Shown: positions 33,371-42,087 of the stretch, piece by piece
Numbering within the stretch: position 1 is the first letter of the stretch
Layout: each line of letters opens with the position of its first letter
DNA from: Caryophanon latum
GTDB taxonomy: Bacteria; Bacillota; Bacilli; Bacillales_A; Planococcaceae
Reading direction: 5' to 3'
DNA: 64,000 nucleotides
Assembly: GCF_001700325.1 (NCBI RefSeq)
Contig: NZ_MATO01000006.1
Span: forward strand, 78,045-142,044
Position numbers and translations under genes: made by a program
Notes under the pieces: model-generated
The model's database searches: none
The model's input: the letters and a program-made list of their open reading frames with translations, nothing else
What the model was told of the DNA's origin: nothing

Positions 33371-35541
33371 CGCAAGAACAACAATTAACAGAAGTGCAAG
33401 CGCAAGCTCACAACGTATCACCACTTGCGAGCTTACCGTATGAAGAAATGCTTGAGGAAATTTCAAAGCCGGTGTATTACAACAATCGTGAGCTTAGCTG
33501 GTTAGCGTTTAACGAGCGCGTACTAGAGGAAGCGGAAGACGAGCGTAATCCATTATTAGAACGTCTAAAGTTTTTAGCGATTTTTAGCTCAAACTTAGAT
33601 GAGTTTTTCATGGTGCGCGTAGCTGGTCTTCAAGATCAATTACGTATGGGCTTCCATAAACCAGAAAATAAATCAGGCTTAACGGCAAAAGAGCAATTGG
33701 CGAAAATCGCTGTACGCACACAAGATTTAGTGAAGCGCCAAGCGGATATTTACGAATACTTAATGAACGAGGAATTAACGAAAGCAGACGTATTTATGCG
33801 TGGCATGAAAGATTTAACGAACGAGCAGCTAGCATTTGTGAATCATTACTTCGAAGAAACAATTTTCCCAGTATTAACACCGATTGCAGTCGACGCTTAT
33901 CGACCATTCCCGACATTGCTTGGTCGCACGCTGAACATTTTAGTGCTGCTTGAGCAAAAAAATGCAGTGGAGCAAATTGAGCGTGTCGCAATTGTGCAAA
34001 CACCATCTGTACTCGGTCGTTTCATTAAGCTACCGAATGACGGCTCAAAAAAGGAATATATTTTACTAGAGGACGTTATTACAGCGAACATTGATAAATT
34101 GTTCTTCGGTTACACAGTCAAATCAGCACAAGCATTCCGCCTAACACGTAACGCTGATTTAACGATTCACGAAGAAGGCGCACAAGATTTACTCGTTGAA
34201 ATCGAAAAAGAGTTAAAGAAACGTAAATGGGGCGCAGGTAGCCGCTTAGAAGTACGTAAAGGTGAAATGAGCGATGACGTGCTTGAATATTTACTAGATG
34301 AATTTGAAATTAACCGCGACGACGTATATAAAATTGACGCGCCGCTTGATTTAACGTTTTTATTCGGCTTTGTGAAAAATATTTCAGTTGGCTTAGAGCA
34401 TTTAGAATATGAAAGCTTCATTTCACCACCACCTGCTGATTTATCGTCAGACGAAGATTTATTCGAAAAAGCGCTGCAACAAGATTTATTTTTCCACCAC
34501 CCGTACGAATCATTCGCACCGATTATCGACTTTGTAGAGAAGGCGGCGACGGATCCGAGCGTGCTTGCGATTAAACAAACATTGTACCGAGTAAGCGGCA
34601 ATTCCCCGATTATTCAAGCGTTAAAAATGGCGGCTGAAAATGGCAAGCAAGTAACGGTACTTGTCGAGTTAAAGGCACGCTTTGACGAGGAAAATAACGT
34701 GCACTGGGCGCGCGAGCTAGAGCAAGCAGGCTGCCTTGTCATTTACGGTATGAACAATTTAAAAACACACTCAAAAATTACGCTTGTCGTGCGCCATCAT
34801 CAAGGCGAAATTGAACGTTTCGTACATTTAGGAACAGGCAATTACAACGATGCGACAGCGAAAATTTATACGGATATGGGCATCATTACGTCAAATAAAG
34901 AAATCGGGATCGATGCGACGAACTTCTTTAACTATTTAAGCGGCTATACAGAAAAACCGAAGTTCCATCATTTAGTTGTCGCACCGTTTGACATTCGCAA
35001 TGAATTCATTCGTCTAATCGACGAGGAAATCGAGTGCCATAAAAAGTATGGCAACGGGCACATTAAAGCGAAGATGAATTCACTGACGGATAAAGAAATT
35101 ATGGTGAAGCTATTTGAAGCATCGATTGCAGGGGTTAAGGTAGATTTAGTTATTCGCGGTATTTGCTGCTTACGACCAGGCATTCCAGGCATTAGCGATA
35201 ACATTACAGTAACGAGTATCGTCGGTCGCTTCTTAGAGCACTCACGCATTTATTGGTTCCACCATAACGGCGAGGAAAAAATTTATTTATCAAGTGCCGA
35301 TATGATGACGCGCAACATGATCAAGCGTGTCGAAATTTTATTCCCAATTTATCAGCAAGATATTAAAGAGCGCGTAATGGATAGTGTGAATGCACAGCTA
35401 CGTGACACGGCAAAAGCTCGCATTCAGCACGCAGACGGCACGTACACGTATAAGCCAGAGCGCAGCAACGGCAAAGAGTTAATTAGCAGCCAGGAGCTAT
35501 TTTTAAACGCAGTAGCGATTAGTGAAGACGATTTAGATTAA
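33367..35541 (+). CDS. ppk: Polyphosphate kinase 1
   Basis: A 724-residue PPK1 that makes polyphosphate from ATP. Four domains are recognisable: N (NRELSWLAFNERVLEEA near 42-58), H, and the two phospholipase-D-like catalytic domains. The autophosphorylated His is in KTHSKITLVVRHH and the second conserved His in FVHLGTGNYN. The family tract SGYTEKPKFHHLVVAPF follows. It overlaps ppx by four bases, forming a ppx-ppk operon. B. subtilis 168 lacks this pair as far as I recall, so this is a local difference in an otherwise Bacillus-like gene order. Confidence 0.95.
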   Translation: MTQEQQLTEVQAQAHNVSPLASLPYEEMLEEISKPVYYNNRELSWLAFNERVLEEAEDERNPLLERLKFLAIFSSNLDEFFMVRVAGLQDQLRMGFHKPENKSGLTAKEQLAKIAVRTQDLVKRQADIYEYLMNEELTKADVFMRGMKDLTNEQLAFVNHYFEETIFPVLTPIAVDAYRPFPTLLGRTLNILVLLEQKNAVEQIERVAIVQTPSVLGRFIKLPNDGSKKEYILLEDVITANIDKLFFGYTVKSAQAFRLTRNADLTIHEEGAQDLLVEIEKELKKRKWGAGSRLEVRKGEMSDDVLEYLLDEFEINRDDVYKIDAPLDLTFLFGFVKNISVGLEHLEYESFISPPPADLSSDEDLFEKALQQDLFFHHPYESFAPIIDFVEKAATDPSVLAIKQTLYRVSGNSPIIQALKMAAENGKQVTVLVELKARFDEENNVHWARELEQAGCLVIYGMNNLKTHSKITLVVRHHQGEIERFVHLGTGNYNDATAKIYTDMGIITSNKEIGIDATNFFNYLSGYTEKPKFHHLVVAPFDIRNEFIRLIDEEIECHKKYGNGHIKAKMNSLTDKEIMVKLFEASIAGVKVDLVIRGICCLRPGIPGISDNITVTSIVGRFLEHSRIYWFHHNGEEKIYLSSADMMTRNMIKRVEILFPIYQQDIKERVMDSVNAQLRDTAKARIQHADGTYTYKPERSNGKELISSQELFLNAVAISEDDLD

Positions 35542-35552
35542 TAAGTACTTTA

Positions 35553-35603
35553 TGCTACAGCGCATTGCTATTTTTATATAAGCGATGCGCTGTATGCGTT
35601 TTT
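35553..35603 (+). terminator. ppk terminator
   Basis: CAGCGCATTGCT pairs with AGCGATGCGCTG, followed by GCGTTTTTT. The rest of the 372-bp gap to 35976 is AT-rich; I see no gene in it. Confidence 0.75.
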
Positions 35604-35976
35604 TAGCGTGTCTCATTTGCTTCATGCTAGTTGACAGTAGTGAAAATGTAGCAATGATGCTGAAAATTTGTGTTTGGAGCGTAAAAATCATGTATTTATT
35701 AAGCAACTTCACAAAAATGAAAGCGCATACATTCGGTGTGCTACTTTTGGCTTTAAAATGGAAAATCATGCGCCCGTCTTTTTCAAAGTGCTTTTATTTA
35801 TGATATGATGAGGTTGTACGAGTAAAGAATCGATTGTAAACAACTAAATATGCGTTTTATATACCATTTAGCATGAGATGAGTAACGGTATAGCTCGATT
35901 CGACTAGGGGCATGAGAAAACGAATAACAGTAGCGACCAGCATTCATTTGATGCAACATAAAGGAGTAGGGACAAT

Positions 35977-36429
35977 ATGATTTCACTTAACAAAAGACAG
36001 TTTCTCGATCAACCTGTCATGGATTTCGTCATATCATCTGAGAAAGTAGCACATGTACAGACAGGCAATAGTGCTGAGCATGCATTACTTGTACTAACGA
36101 AAACGGGGTACTCTTCGATTCCAGTGTTAGATGCGAAATACCGTTTGCATGGGTTGTTAAGCACAAAAATGATTACAGAAGCAATTTTAGGCATGGAGCG
36201 TATTGAATATGAGCGTTTAGCATCCATTAAAGTTGATGATGTCATGTCAAAGGAATATGGTGTATTACGAACGAGTGATACATTGCAGCGAGCGCTTGAT
36301 TTAGTCATCAATCATGCTTTTTTATGTGTCGTCGATAGCGAAGGCACATTCGAAGGGATTTTAACGCGCCGTGTCATTTTAAAACAACTGAAAAAATATA
36401 TTTATACGCGTCAAGAACAAAACGCGTAA
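35977..36429 (+). CDS. darB: CBS-pair protein DarB/CbpB (YkuL), probable c-di-AMP receptor
   Basis: A 150-residue protein consisting almost only of two CBS motifs. Key segments are KVAHVQTGNSAEHALLVLTK, TGYSSIPVLDAKYRLHGLLS and LTRRVILKQLKKYI. They match B. subtilis YkuL/DarB and Listeria CbpB, which bind c-di-AMP and, when empty, stimulate the (p)ppGpp synthetase Rel and pyruvate carboxylase. It is followed by ccpC, as in Bacillus. With ktrC and ktrD in this window (Ktr RCK proteins are c-di-AMP targets), it forms part of a potassium and second-messenger theme (inference). Confidence 0.87.
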   Translation: MISLNKRQFLDQPVMDFVISSEKVAHVQTGNSAEHALLVLTKTGYSSIPVLDAKYRLHGLLSTKMITEAILGMERIEYERLASIKVDDVMSKEYGVLRTSDTLQRALDLVINHAFLCVVDSEGTFEGILTRRVILKQLKKYIYTRQEQNA

Positions 36430-36443
36430 TGCTAATAAACGAG

Positions 36444-36471
36444 GAGATGTCCGAAATGGGCATCTTTTTTT
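36444..36471 (+). terminator. darB terminator
   Basis: GAGATGTCC pairs with GGGCATC around a short loop, followed by a T-run. Confidence 0.75.
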
Positions 36472-36527
36472 CGTTTTCCATTGTAAAATAGAGAAATCGA
36501 CCACGATGTATGGAAAGGAAGAGACAT

Positions 36528-37415
36528 ATGGCAACAGAAGTGGAAATTATTAAAGTGTTATCAGAGGAACGGAATATGCGTCGTGCAGCAGAGCGATTGT
36601 TTTTAACACAGCCAGCTTTATCACAGCGTCTTCAAACGATTGAGAAGGACTGGGGGACGCAGCTATTTTTACGTTCACAAAAAGGATTAACGGCAACTCC
36701 TGCTGGCGAAATTGTCATTCAATATGCGGTCGAATCAATTATGCGCAAGGAAGAAACGCTTGAAATGGTGCAGGCGTTAACATCACGTGTACATGGCACG
36801 TTAAAAATTGCATGCGCATCGATTGTCGGACAAAATTGGCTGCCAAAAGTACTAAAGGATTTCGTGACGGAATATCCGGAAGCGAAAATTTCACTTATGA
36901 CTGGCTGGAGCTCTGAAATCGTTAAGGCGCTATACGAAGGTGATGCACATATCGGTATCGTGCGTGGTCAATCGGACTGGAAAGGGCATAAGCGTCATCT
37001 ATTTCGCGATATGATGTACTTAGTGGATACAGAAATTACGTCGATTGAGGAAGTGCTTGAATCAGATCGCCCATTTATTCAGTTTAAAAGCGATTCGAAC
37101 TATTATCAGGAAATTCAGCAATGGTGGCAACGTCAATTTAACGGTAATCCGAAACGTCAAATAATTGTTGATCAAATCGAAACGTGTAAGCAAATGGCAC
37201 TAAATGGTATCGGATACGCCATTCTTCCCTCAATCACGTTAAGTGACACGGAAAAAGTAAACAAAATTCCGCTTACAAAAGGGGATAGCGAATGCGAGCT
37301 AACCCGTGATACGTGGCTCATTGGCTATGAAACATCGTTCGAATTGCCACAGGTGCAGGCGTTTGTCGAAGTTGTCACAGATAGGGCAAGTTGCTTGTAT
37401 GACTACACGAAATAA
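36528..37415 (+). CDS. ccpC: LysR-family regulator CcpC
   Basis: About 295 residues. The N-terminal LysR HTH is clear: ERNMRRAAERLFLTQPALSQ then LQTIEKDWGTQLFLRSQKG. A periplasmic-binding-like effector domain follows (about 90-290). The position directly after darB and the sequence match CcpC (YkuM), which represses the citrate synthase and aconitase genes and senses citrate. The ATG at 36528 has AAAGGAAG; an upstream ATG at 36510 overlaps that site. In B. subtilis flavodoxin genes follow; here dapH follows directly. Confidence 0.85.
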   Translation: MATEVEIIKVLSEERNMRRAAERLFLTQPALSQRLQTIEKDWGTQLFLRSQKGLTATPAGEIVIQYAVESIMRKEETLEMVQALTSRVHGTLKIACASIVGQNWLPKVLKDFVTEYPEAKISLMTGWSSEIVKALYEGDAHIGIVRGQSDWKGHKRHLFRDMMYLVDTEITSIEEVLESDRPFIQFKSDSNYYQEIQQWWQRQFNGNPKRQIIVDQIETCKQMALNGIGYAILPSITLSDTEKVNKIPLTKGDSECELTRDTWLIGYETSFELPQVQAFVEVVTDRASCLYDYTK

Positions 37416-37525
37416 AATCGTGCAAAAATGAAAAATGTTTAGTACAATGATGTCCTGAGAGAAGAAGCGGGATGAATCGAGAATTTTCGTGTATTTTCGC
37501 ACATTATCATAAAGGGGTGTCGTTT

Positions 37526-38242
37526 ATGAGTACAAAACTAAATGCACAGCAAATTATTCAATTTATTGCCACGTCAAAAAAAGTTACACCGGTCAAAGTA
37601 TATGTGAATGGTCATCATGTATTAGCGGCTAATTGGGGAGAAGATGTAAAAGTTTTTGGCTCAGAACATTCCGTCGTGTTGTTTGGTGATTACGCGGACG
37701 TTGCACGTGCATTACAGCAGCACGCAGATATCATTCACGACCAAGTAATTGAAAGCGACCGTCGTAACTCGGGTGTACCGTTATTAGACGTTATACATAC
37801 GAACGCGCGCATTGAGCCGGGTGCAATTATTCGTGATCAAGTCGAAATTGGCGATCAAGCTGTTATTATGATGGGGGCGATTATTAATATTGGCGCAGAA
37901 ATTGGCGCGAAAACGATGATCGATATGGGTGTTGTACTCGGCGGACGTGCAACAGTTGGAGCGAATTGTCATATCGGGGCAGGTACGGTGCTTGCTGGCG
38001 TTGTTGAGCCTGCATCGGCAACACCAGTTGTCATTGAAGACGATGTAGTCATCGGAGCGAATGCGGTCGTGCTAGAAGGTGTACGTGTCGGTAAAGGGGC
38101 AGTTGTCGCAGCTGGTGCAATCGTTATTCAAGACGTTGAGCCGTACACGGTTGTCGGTGGTGTACCAGCGCGTGTCATTAAAGTAATGGACGACAAAACA
38201 AAATCAAAAACAGAAATTATTGACGCACTGCGTACAATTTAA
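37526..38242 (+). CDS. dapH: Tetrahydrodipicolinate N-acetyltransferase
   Basis: A 238-residue left-handed beta-helix acetyltransferase. The N-terminal DapH domain (about 1-85) precedes hexapeptide repeats (about 95-210) such as [20 protein letters not shown] and [19 protein letters not shown]. It acetylates tetrahydrodipicolinate, the first step of the acetylase branch to meso-diaminopimelate and lysine. The start at 37526 has AAAGGGG. The next step, DapL, is encoded just downstream, separated by a hairpin terminator. Confidence 0.93.
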   Translation: MSTKLNAQQIIQFIATSKKVTPVKVYVNGHHVLAANWGEDVKVFGSEHSVVLFGDYADVARALQQHADIIHDQVIESDRRNSGVPLLDVIHTNARIEPGAIIRDQVEIGDQAVIMMGAIINIGAEIGAKTMIDMGVVLGGRATVGANCHIGAGTVLAGVVEPASATPVVIEDDVVIGANAVVLEGVRVGKGAVVAAGAIVIQDVEPYTVVGGVPARVIKVMDDKTKSKTEIIDALRTI

Positions 38243-38249
38243 CGAATGA

Positions 38250-38285
38250 GGCAAATTTCGCAGCGTGGCGAAGTTTGTCTTTTTT
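38250..38285 (+). terminator. Hairpin terminator between dapH and dapL
   Basis: GGCAAATTTCGC pairs with GCGAAGTTTGTC (G-T pairs), followed by six T and immediately by the dapL RBS. It may attenuate dapL relative to dapH. Confidence 0.72.
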
Positions 38286-38301
38286 GAGTGGAGGAATGAC
38301 G

Positions 38302-39417
38302 ATGGATTTAATTGCGATACGACAAGCGCTACATAGTATACCAGAAGCGGGCTTTGCGGAAGTGAAAACGCAGCGCTATTTACTTGAGTGCATCGCCGAG
38401 CTGCCGCAGCAATGGCTCACTGTGACGACGTGGCGAACTGGCATCATTGTACGCGTTACAGGATACGGCGCGATCAAAACAATTGGTTGGCGCGCCGATA
38501 TGGACGGGTTGCCGATTCGTGAGCAAACAGGTGTGACGTACGCATCGACGCATGACGGCTTTATGCATGCGTGCGGGCACGACTGCCATATGACGATTGC
38601 GCTCGGCTTGCTAGCACGTGTGGCGAACGAGCAACCGAAAAACAACATTATCGTTTACTTTCAGCCAGCTGAAGAAAATCCAGGTGGGGCAGAGCCGATG
38701 CTAGCATGGTTAAAGACGGAGCGACCAGATTTACTACCGGACGTTATGTTTGCCGCACACGTCGCACCGCAATATCCAGTCGGCACAATCGCAACAAAAC
38801 CGGGGCTATTGTTTGCGAACACGTCAGAGCTCTATATCGACATTACGAGCGTCGGTGGGCATGCCGCATTTCCACACGAGACGAAAGATGCGTCAGTCAT
38901 TGCGGCGAACGTATTGTTGCAACTACAAACGATCGTTTCACGCAACATTGATCCGCTGCATAGTGCGGTTGTGACAATTGGGAAAATGACGTCTGGCACG
39001 GTGCAAAATGTCATTTCAGGAGCGGCGCGTTTAGAAGGAACGATTCGTACGACGACGCCACAGACGATGGAGGCGGTGAAGCGACGCATTGAAGCAATTT
39101 GTACGGGTATTGCGGCAAGCTTTGAGTGCACAGTCGATGTCGATTACGGCTCAAGCTATTATGAAGTGAACAACACGCCGCATTACGCCGAGGCACTTCT
39201 TGCATTTGCGGAGCAGTTTGACGGAACGACTGCTTATGCTTGTCCAGCAGCGATGACGGGCGAGGATTTCGGTTATTTTTTAAAGGACATTCCAGGGGCG
39301 TTGTTTTGGACAGGGGCGAATACAGCGTACGGCTTGCATCATGAGAAGATGTTGCCAGACGAGGCGCTATTACACGTCAATGCCGATTTTGTGCATGCAT
39401 TTTTAACGTCATTATAA
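38302..39417 (+). CDS. dapL: N-acetyl-diaminopimelate deacetylase
   Basis: About 371 residues of the M20 amidohydrolase family (YkuR). The M20 metal motif is visible as HACGHDCHMTIALGL. Other ligands are in PAEENPGGAEPM, in AAHVAPQYPVG and near the end in GLHHEKMLPDE. It removes acetate from N-acetyl-LL-diaminopimelate. The start at 38302 has GGAGG at 38290-38294. The order dapH-dapL is that of Bacillus ykuQ-ykuR. In some nomenclatures the symbol dapL refers to an aminotransferase; here it is the deacetylase. Confidence 0.9.
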   Translation: MDLIAIRQALHSIPEAGFAEVKTQRYLLECIAELPQQWLTVTTWRTGIIVRVTGYGAIKTIGWRADMDGLPIREQTGVTYASTHDGFMHACGHDCHMTIALGLLARVANEQPKNNIIVYFQPAEENPGGAEPMLAWLKTERPDLLPDVMFAAHVAPQYPVGTIATKPGLLFANTSELYIDITSVGGHAAFPHETKDASVIAANVLLQLQTIVSRNIDPLHSAVVTIGKMTSGTVQNVISGAARLEGTIRTTTPQTMEAVKRRIEAICTGIAASFECTVDVDYGSSYYEVNNTPHYAEALLAFAEQFDGTTAYACPAAMTGEDFGYFLKDIPGALFWTGANTAYGLHHEKMLPDEALLHVNADFVHAFLTSL

Positions 39418-39420
39418 AAA

Positions 39421-39450
39421 CAAGGCTGTGCGAATGTTCGCACAGCCTTG
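39421..39450 (-). terminator. Terminator for the MFS gene (also blocks dapL read-through)
   Basis: CAAGGCTGTGCGA and TCGCACAGCCTTG form a perfect 13-bp stem; on the minus strand it is followed by TTTTT. Confidence 0.85.
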
Positions 39451-39456
39451 CTTACG

Positions 39457-40638
39457 TTATGAAGCGTTCATTGAGTTGTCTTTCGGTTGCTTTTTTTGCC
39501 AAGCGTATGCGAGGAAGAAGCATAGTACGAGAATGATTGCACCGAAAATGTACGGACTATTCATATTCCAGTCGTACAGTATACCTGCAAGTGCTGGACC
39601 AAACATCGTCCCTAAGCTCATGAATGCGTTGTTCATACCAGAGGCGTACCCTTGTTGCATACCTGCCATTTTTGAAATGAGCGTGTTTACTGCAGGACGA
39701 ATGAACGTCGTCGCAATTGAGAATAGCGTTGCGACAACGGTAATAAGGAAAAAGCCACTTACAAAAATCGTTAGTAACATCATCGCCGCAGCGACTAATA
39801 AATTGACTAAAATGACGTTCATCTCACCAAAGCGTTTAAACAGCTTGCCGATGACGAACGTTTGTAAAATAACGCCGATAAAGCCACCAATCGTTAAAAT
39901 AATGGCGATGTCGTTCGCTGTATAGCTAAACTTATCGGCAAGCAGTAGGGCAAGTGTGCCTTGGAAGTTTGCGATGCCGAAGCTAAACGTGAACACGACG
40001 ATGAGCAGTACGAAATACGGTGTTTGCGTTGAACGTGTAAGCTGCTGCCATAAGTTTTCGCGCACAGCTTGCGGGTTTACTTGCGGCTTAATGTTCGGTA
40101 GTGCAAATAGCGCAATCGCTGCCGTTGCAAGTGCAAGTGAGCCTGATAATAAAAACGGGAAATGGATGTTAACGTTTGATAAAAAGCCGCCAAATCCAGG
40201 TCCAATCATAAAGCCGAGTGACATGGACGCTCCGATTAAGCCCATTCCTTTGCCGCGCTCTTGTGGCAACGTAATGTCCGCCACGTATGCCATAACAGGA
40301 GCGGCAATAAATGCTGCACCGAAGCCACTTAAAAAGCGAGACGCAAACAGCATCCAAATTTCTGTTGCGTAGCCGAAAATGTATTGTGCGACGCCGTAAA
40401 CGACTAAGCCGACGACGATGAAAATTTTACGACCGTGACGATCGGATAAATCGCCTGCAATTGGTGAAAATAAAAACTGCGCAAGCGCAAAGCTAGCAAT
40501 TAAAAAGCCAAGAACAGTACCGCCAACACCGAATATTTCTAAATATGTCGGCATAACCGGTACCATAATGCCGACACCCGCCATCGTAATAAACATCGCG
40601 AACATTAAGACGGCGAATACAAATTTATGTTGTCCCAT
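39457..40638 (-). CDS. MFS drug-efflux-type transporter
   Basis: A 393-residue membrane protein with twelve predicted helices. MFS motif A, GDLSDRHGRK, is in the loop between helices 2 and 3. The antiporter motif C, GASMSLGFMIGPGFGGFL, is in helix 5, marking a proton/drug antiporter of the DHA1 class (Bmr/NorA/TetA-like). The substrate is unknown. It is monocistronic on the minus strand, between dapL and a GC-rich repeat. Confidence 0.88.
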   Translation of the reverse strand: MGQHKFVFAVLMFAMFITMAGVGIMVPVMPTYLEIFGVGGTVLGFLIASFALAQFLFSPIAGDLSDRHGRKIFIVVGLVVYGVAQYIFGYATEIWMLFASRFLSGFGAAFIAAPVMAYVADITLPQERGKGMGLIGASMSLGFMIGPGFGGFLSNVNIHFPFLLSGSLALATAAIALFALPNIKPQVNPQAVRENLWQQLTRSTQTPYFVLLIVVFTFSFGIANFQGTLALLLADKFSYTANDIAIILTIGGFIGVILQTFVIGKLFKRFGEMNVILVNLLVAAAMMLLTIFVSGFFLITVVATLFSIATTFIRPAVNTLISKMAGMQQGYASGMNNAFMSLGTMFGPALAGILYDWNMNSPYIFGAIILVLCFFLAYAWQKKQPKDNSMNAS

Positions 40639-40702
40639 GAAAGTCCTTCTTTCTATGTTATGTAATAACTGTTAGCACAATAGTTCTCCATTCTTACGTA
40701 CG

Positions 40703-40826
40703 GTTGCTCTGCGCTGTCGAGGCAGGCTTTCCGCGGGCTCGGCTCAAGCCTCCTCGTCGCTACGCTCCTGCGGGGTCTTTCGACGCGAGCTGTTCCCGCA
40801 GGAGTCCGCCTCTTGCTTCGAGCAAC
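40703..40826 (+). repeat. GC-rich repeat G with GTTGCTC/GAGCAAC ends
   Basis: A 124-bp element. Its ends are GTTGCTC (40703-40709) and GAGCAAC (40820-40826). An internal perfect 10-bp inverted repeat, CTCCTGCGGG (40765-40774) / CCCGCAGGAG (40795-40804), gives a strong hairpin. It contains CGGCTCAAGCCTCCTCGTCG, also found in repeat F with small changes. From memory, closely similar palindromic elements are scattered in many Bacillaceae genomes. The rest of the 370-bp gap shows no gene. Confidence 0.75.
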
Positions 40827-40952
40827 AAAATACGTTTCATCATTATTTTCGATAAAGAACTAGTTTAATAAAGTCTAACATATCAGATGCGCAGATGCGA
40901 TTGCACTCTCTTGAACGAAACATATTCAGACTTTTGGCGGAATTTTGAAAAT

Positions 40953-40998
40953 GAAAAGGAGGCGTGCTACAGTCATTCGACTTGTAGCACACCTCCTG
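40953..40998 (-). terminator. Terminator of the pot operon
   Basis: GGAGGCGTGCTACA pairs with TTGTAGCACACCTCC; the minus strand continues with TTTTCATTTT. Confidence 0.8.
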
Positions 40999-41007
40999 TC
41001 ATTTATA

Positions 41008-42084
41008 CTATTGCAACGACATTTTAAACTCTAAAAAATACTCATTGTACGTACCGAGCATTTCAAGCCCTAAGTTTTCGTACACTTCTAAGTTGTCGCG
41101 CATTTCCACTGGTGGGTAGAAGCGCTCATCTGTTACAACTTCTTCATCAAGCAGCTCCATCGCCGCGCTGTTTGGCGTTGAATAGCCTACGTAGTCCGCG
41201 TTTTGTGCGGCCACTTCTGCGTCGAGCATGAAGTTAATAAATTGGTGCGCACCTTCAATGTTTTGTGCTGTTTTCGGAATGACCATGTTATCAAACCATA
41301 AGTTCGATCCTTCTTGTGGTACAGCGAAATCTAGCTCCTCGTTTTCCCACATCATGTCCGCAGCTTGCCCTGAGAACGTTACAGCAACGGTCGCTTCGTT
41401 ATTGATCATCAGCGGTGTTACCTCGTCACCGATAATCGCTTTCACGTTACCGTTTAACGATTTTAAACGCTCTGTCGCTTCACGTAGCTCGGCATCATCG
41501 CGCGAGTTGAGCGAGTAGCCTAAGCTGTTTAAGCCCATGCCCATTACTTCGCGTGAGCCGTCGACTAAAAATACTTTATCCTTTAATGCTGGGTCCCATA
41601 AATGCTCCCACGTTTCAAACGTTAAGTGCTCTGGAATGTCGTTTGGATTAAATACGACACCGACTGTTCCCCAAAAGTACGGAATTGAATATTTGTTTTT
41701 CGGGTCAAACGGCAAATCTAAATAGTAGCTGTCGATGTTTTGTAAGTTCGGCAATTTCGCGTGGTCAATTTCATATAACAAATCCTCTTCGACCATCGTT
41801 TCAATCGTATATTCAGACGGTACAGCGATATCGTACGCTGAGCCGCCTTGACGCACTTTCGTTAACATCGCTTCGTTTGAGTCGAACGTTTCGTAAATAA
41901 CGGTAATGCCGGTTTCTTCTTCAAACTGTGTAATAAGCTCTGGGTCGATATATTCGCCCCAGTTGTATACTGTTAAAATTCCTTCGCCACCAGCAGAGCT
42001 AGAGGCATCAAGCTTAATCGTCGCAAACCATAGAAGCCCGCAAACGACTAAAATGCTAATTGTTACGTTAATTAAAGATTTCAT
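41008..42084 (-). CDS. potD: Spermidine/putrescine-binding protein PotD
   Basis: A 358-residue extracytoplasmic solute-binding protein. The N-terminal hydrophobic segment (about 6-24) includes LVVC, a poor lipobox, so it may be either a lipoprotein or an uncleaved anchor. The mature part begins GILTVYNWGEYIDPELI, the hallmark of PotD/PotF. Conserved polyamine-pocket tracts are YDIAVPSEYTIETMVEE and a Trp-rich IPYFWGTVGVVFNP. It captures polyamines for PotABC. It is the last gene of the leftward operon, three bases after potC. Confidence 0.93.
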   Translation of the reverse strand: MKSLINVTISILVVCGLLWFATIKLDASSSAGGEGILTVYNWGEYIDPELITQFEEETGITVIYETFDSNEAMLTKVRQGGSAYDIAVPSEYTIETMVEEDLLYEIDHAKLPNLQNIDSYYLDLPFDPKNKYSIPYFWGTVGVVFNPNDIPEHLTFETWEHLWDPALKDKVFLVDGSREVMGMGLNSLGYSLNSRDDAELREATERLKSLNGNVKAIIGDEVTPLMINNEATVAVTFSGQAADMMWENEELDFAVPQEGSNLWFDNMVIPKTAQNIEGAHQFINFMLDAEVAAQNADYVGYSTPNSAAMELLDEEVVTDERFYPPVEMRDNLEVYENLGLEMLGTYNEYFLEFKMSLQ

Positions 42085-42087
42085 CGT

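Noticed and set aside
35585..35803. Possible small membrane protein between ppk and darB
   Set aside because: The frame overlaps the ppk terminator at its start, lacks an RBS and has the Cys/Met/Phe-rich composition of random AT-rich DNA.
37416..37525. Possible lysine riboswitch upstream of dapH
   Set aside because: The gap is only 110 bp, too short for the lysine aptamer, and the conserved AGAGGNGC core is not present; a TACAAT near 37441 suggests an ordinary promoter.
41008..42084. PotD as a certain lipoprotein
   Set aside because: The only Cys near the N-terminus is in LVVCG, where Val at -1 is atypical for signal peptidase II, so lipidation is left open.
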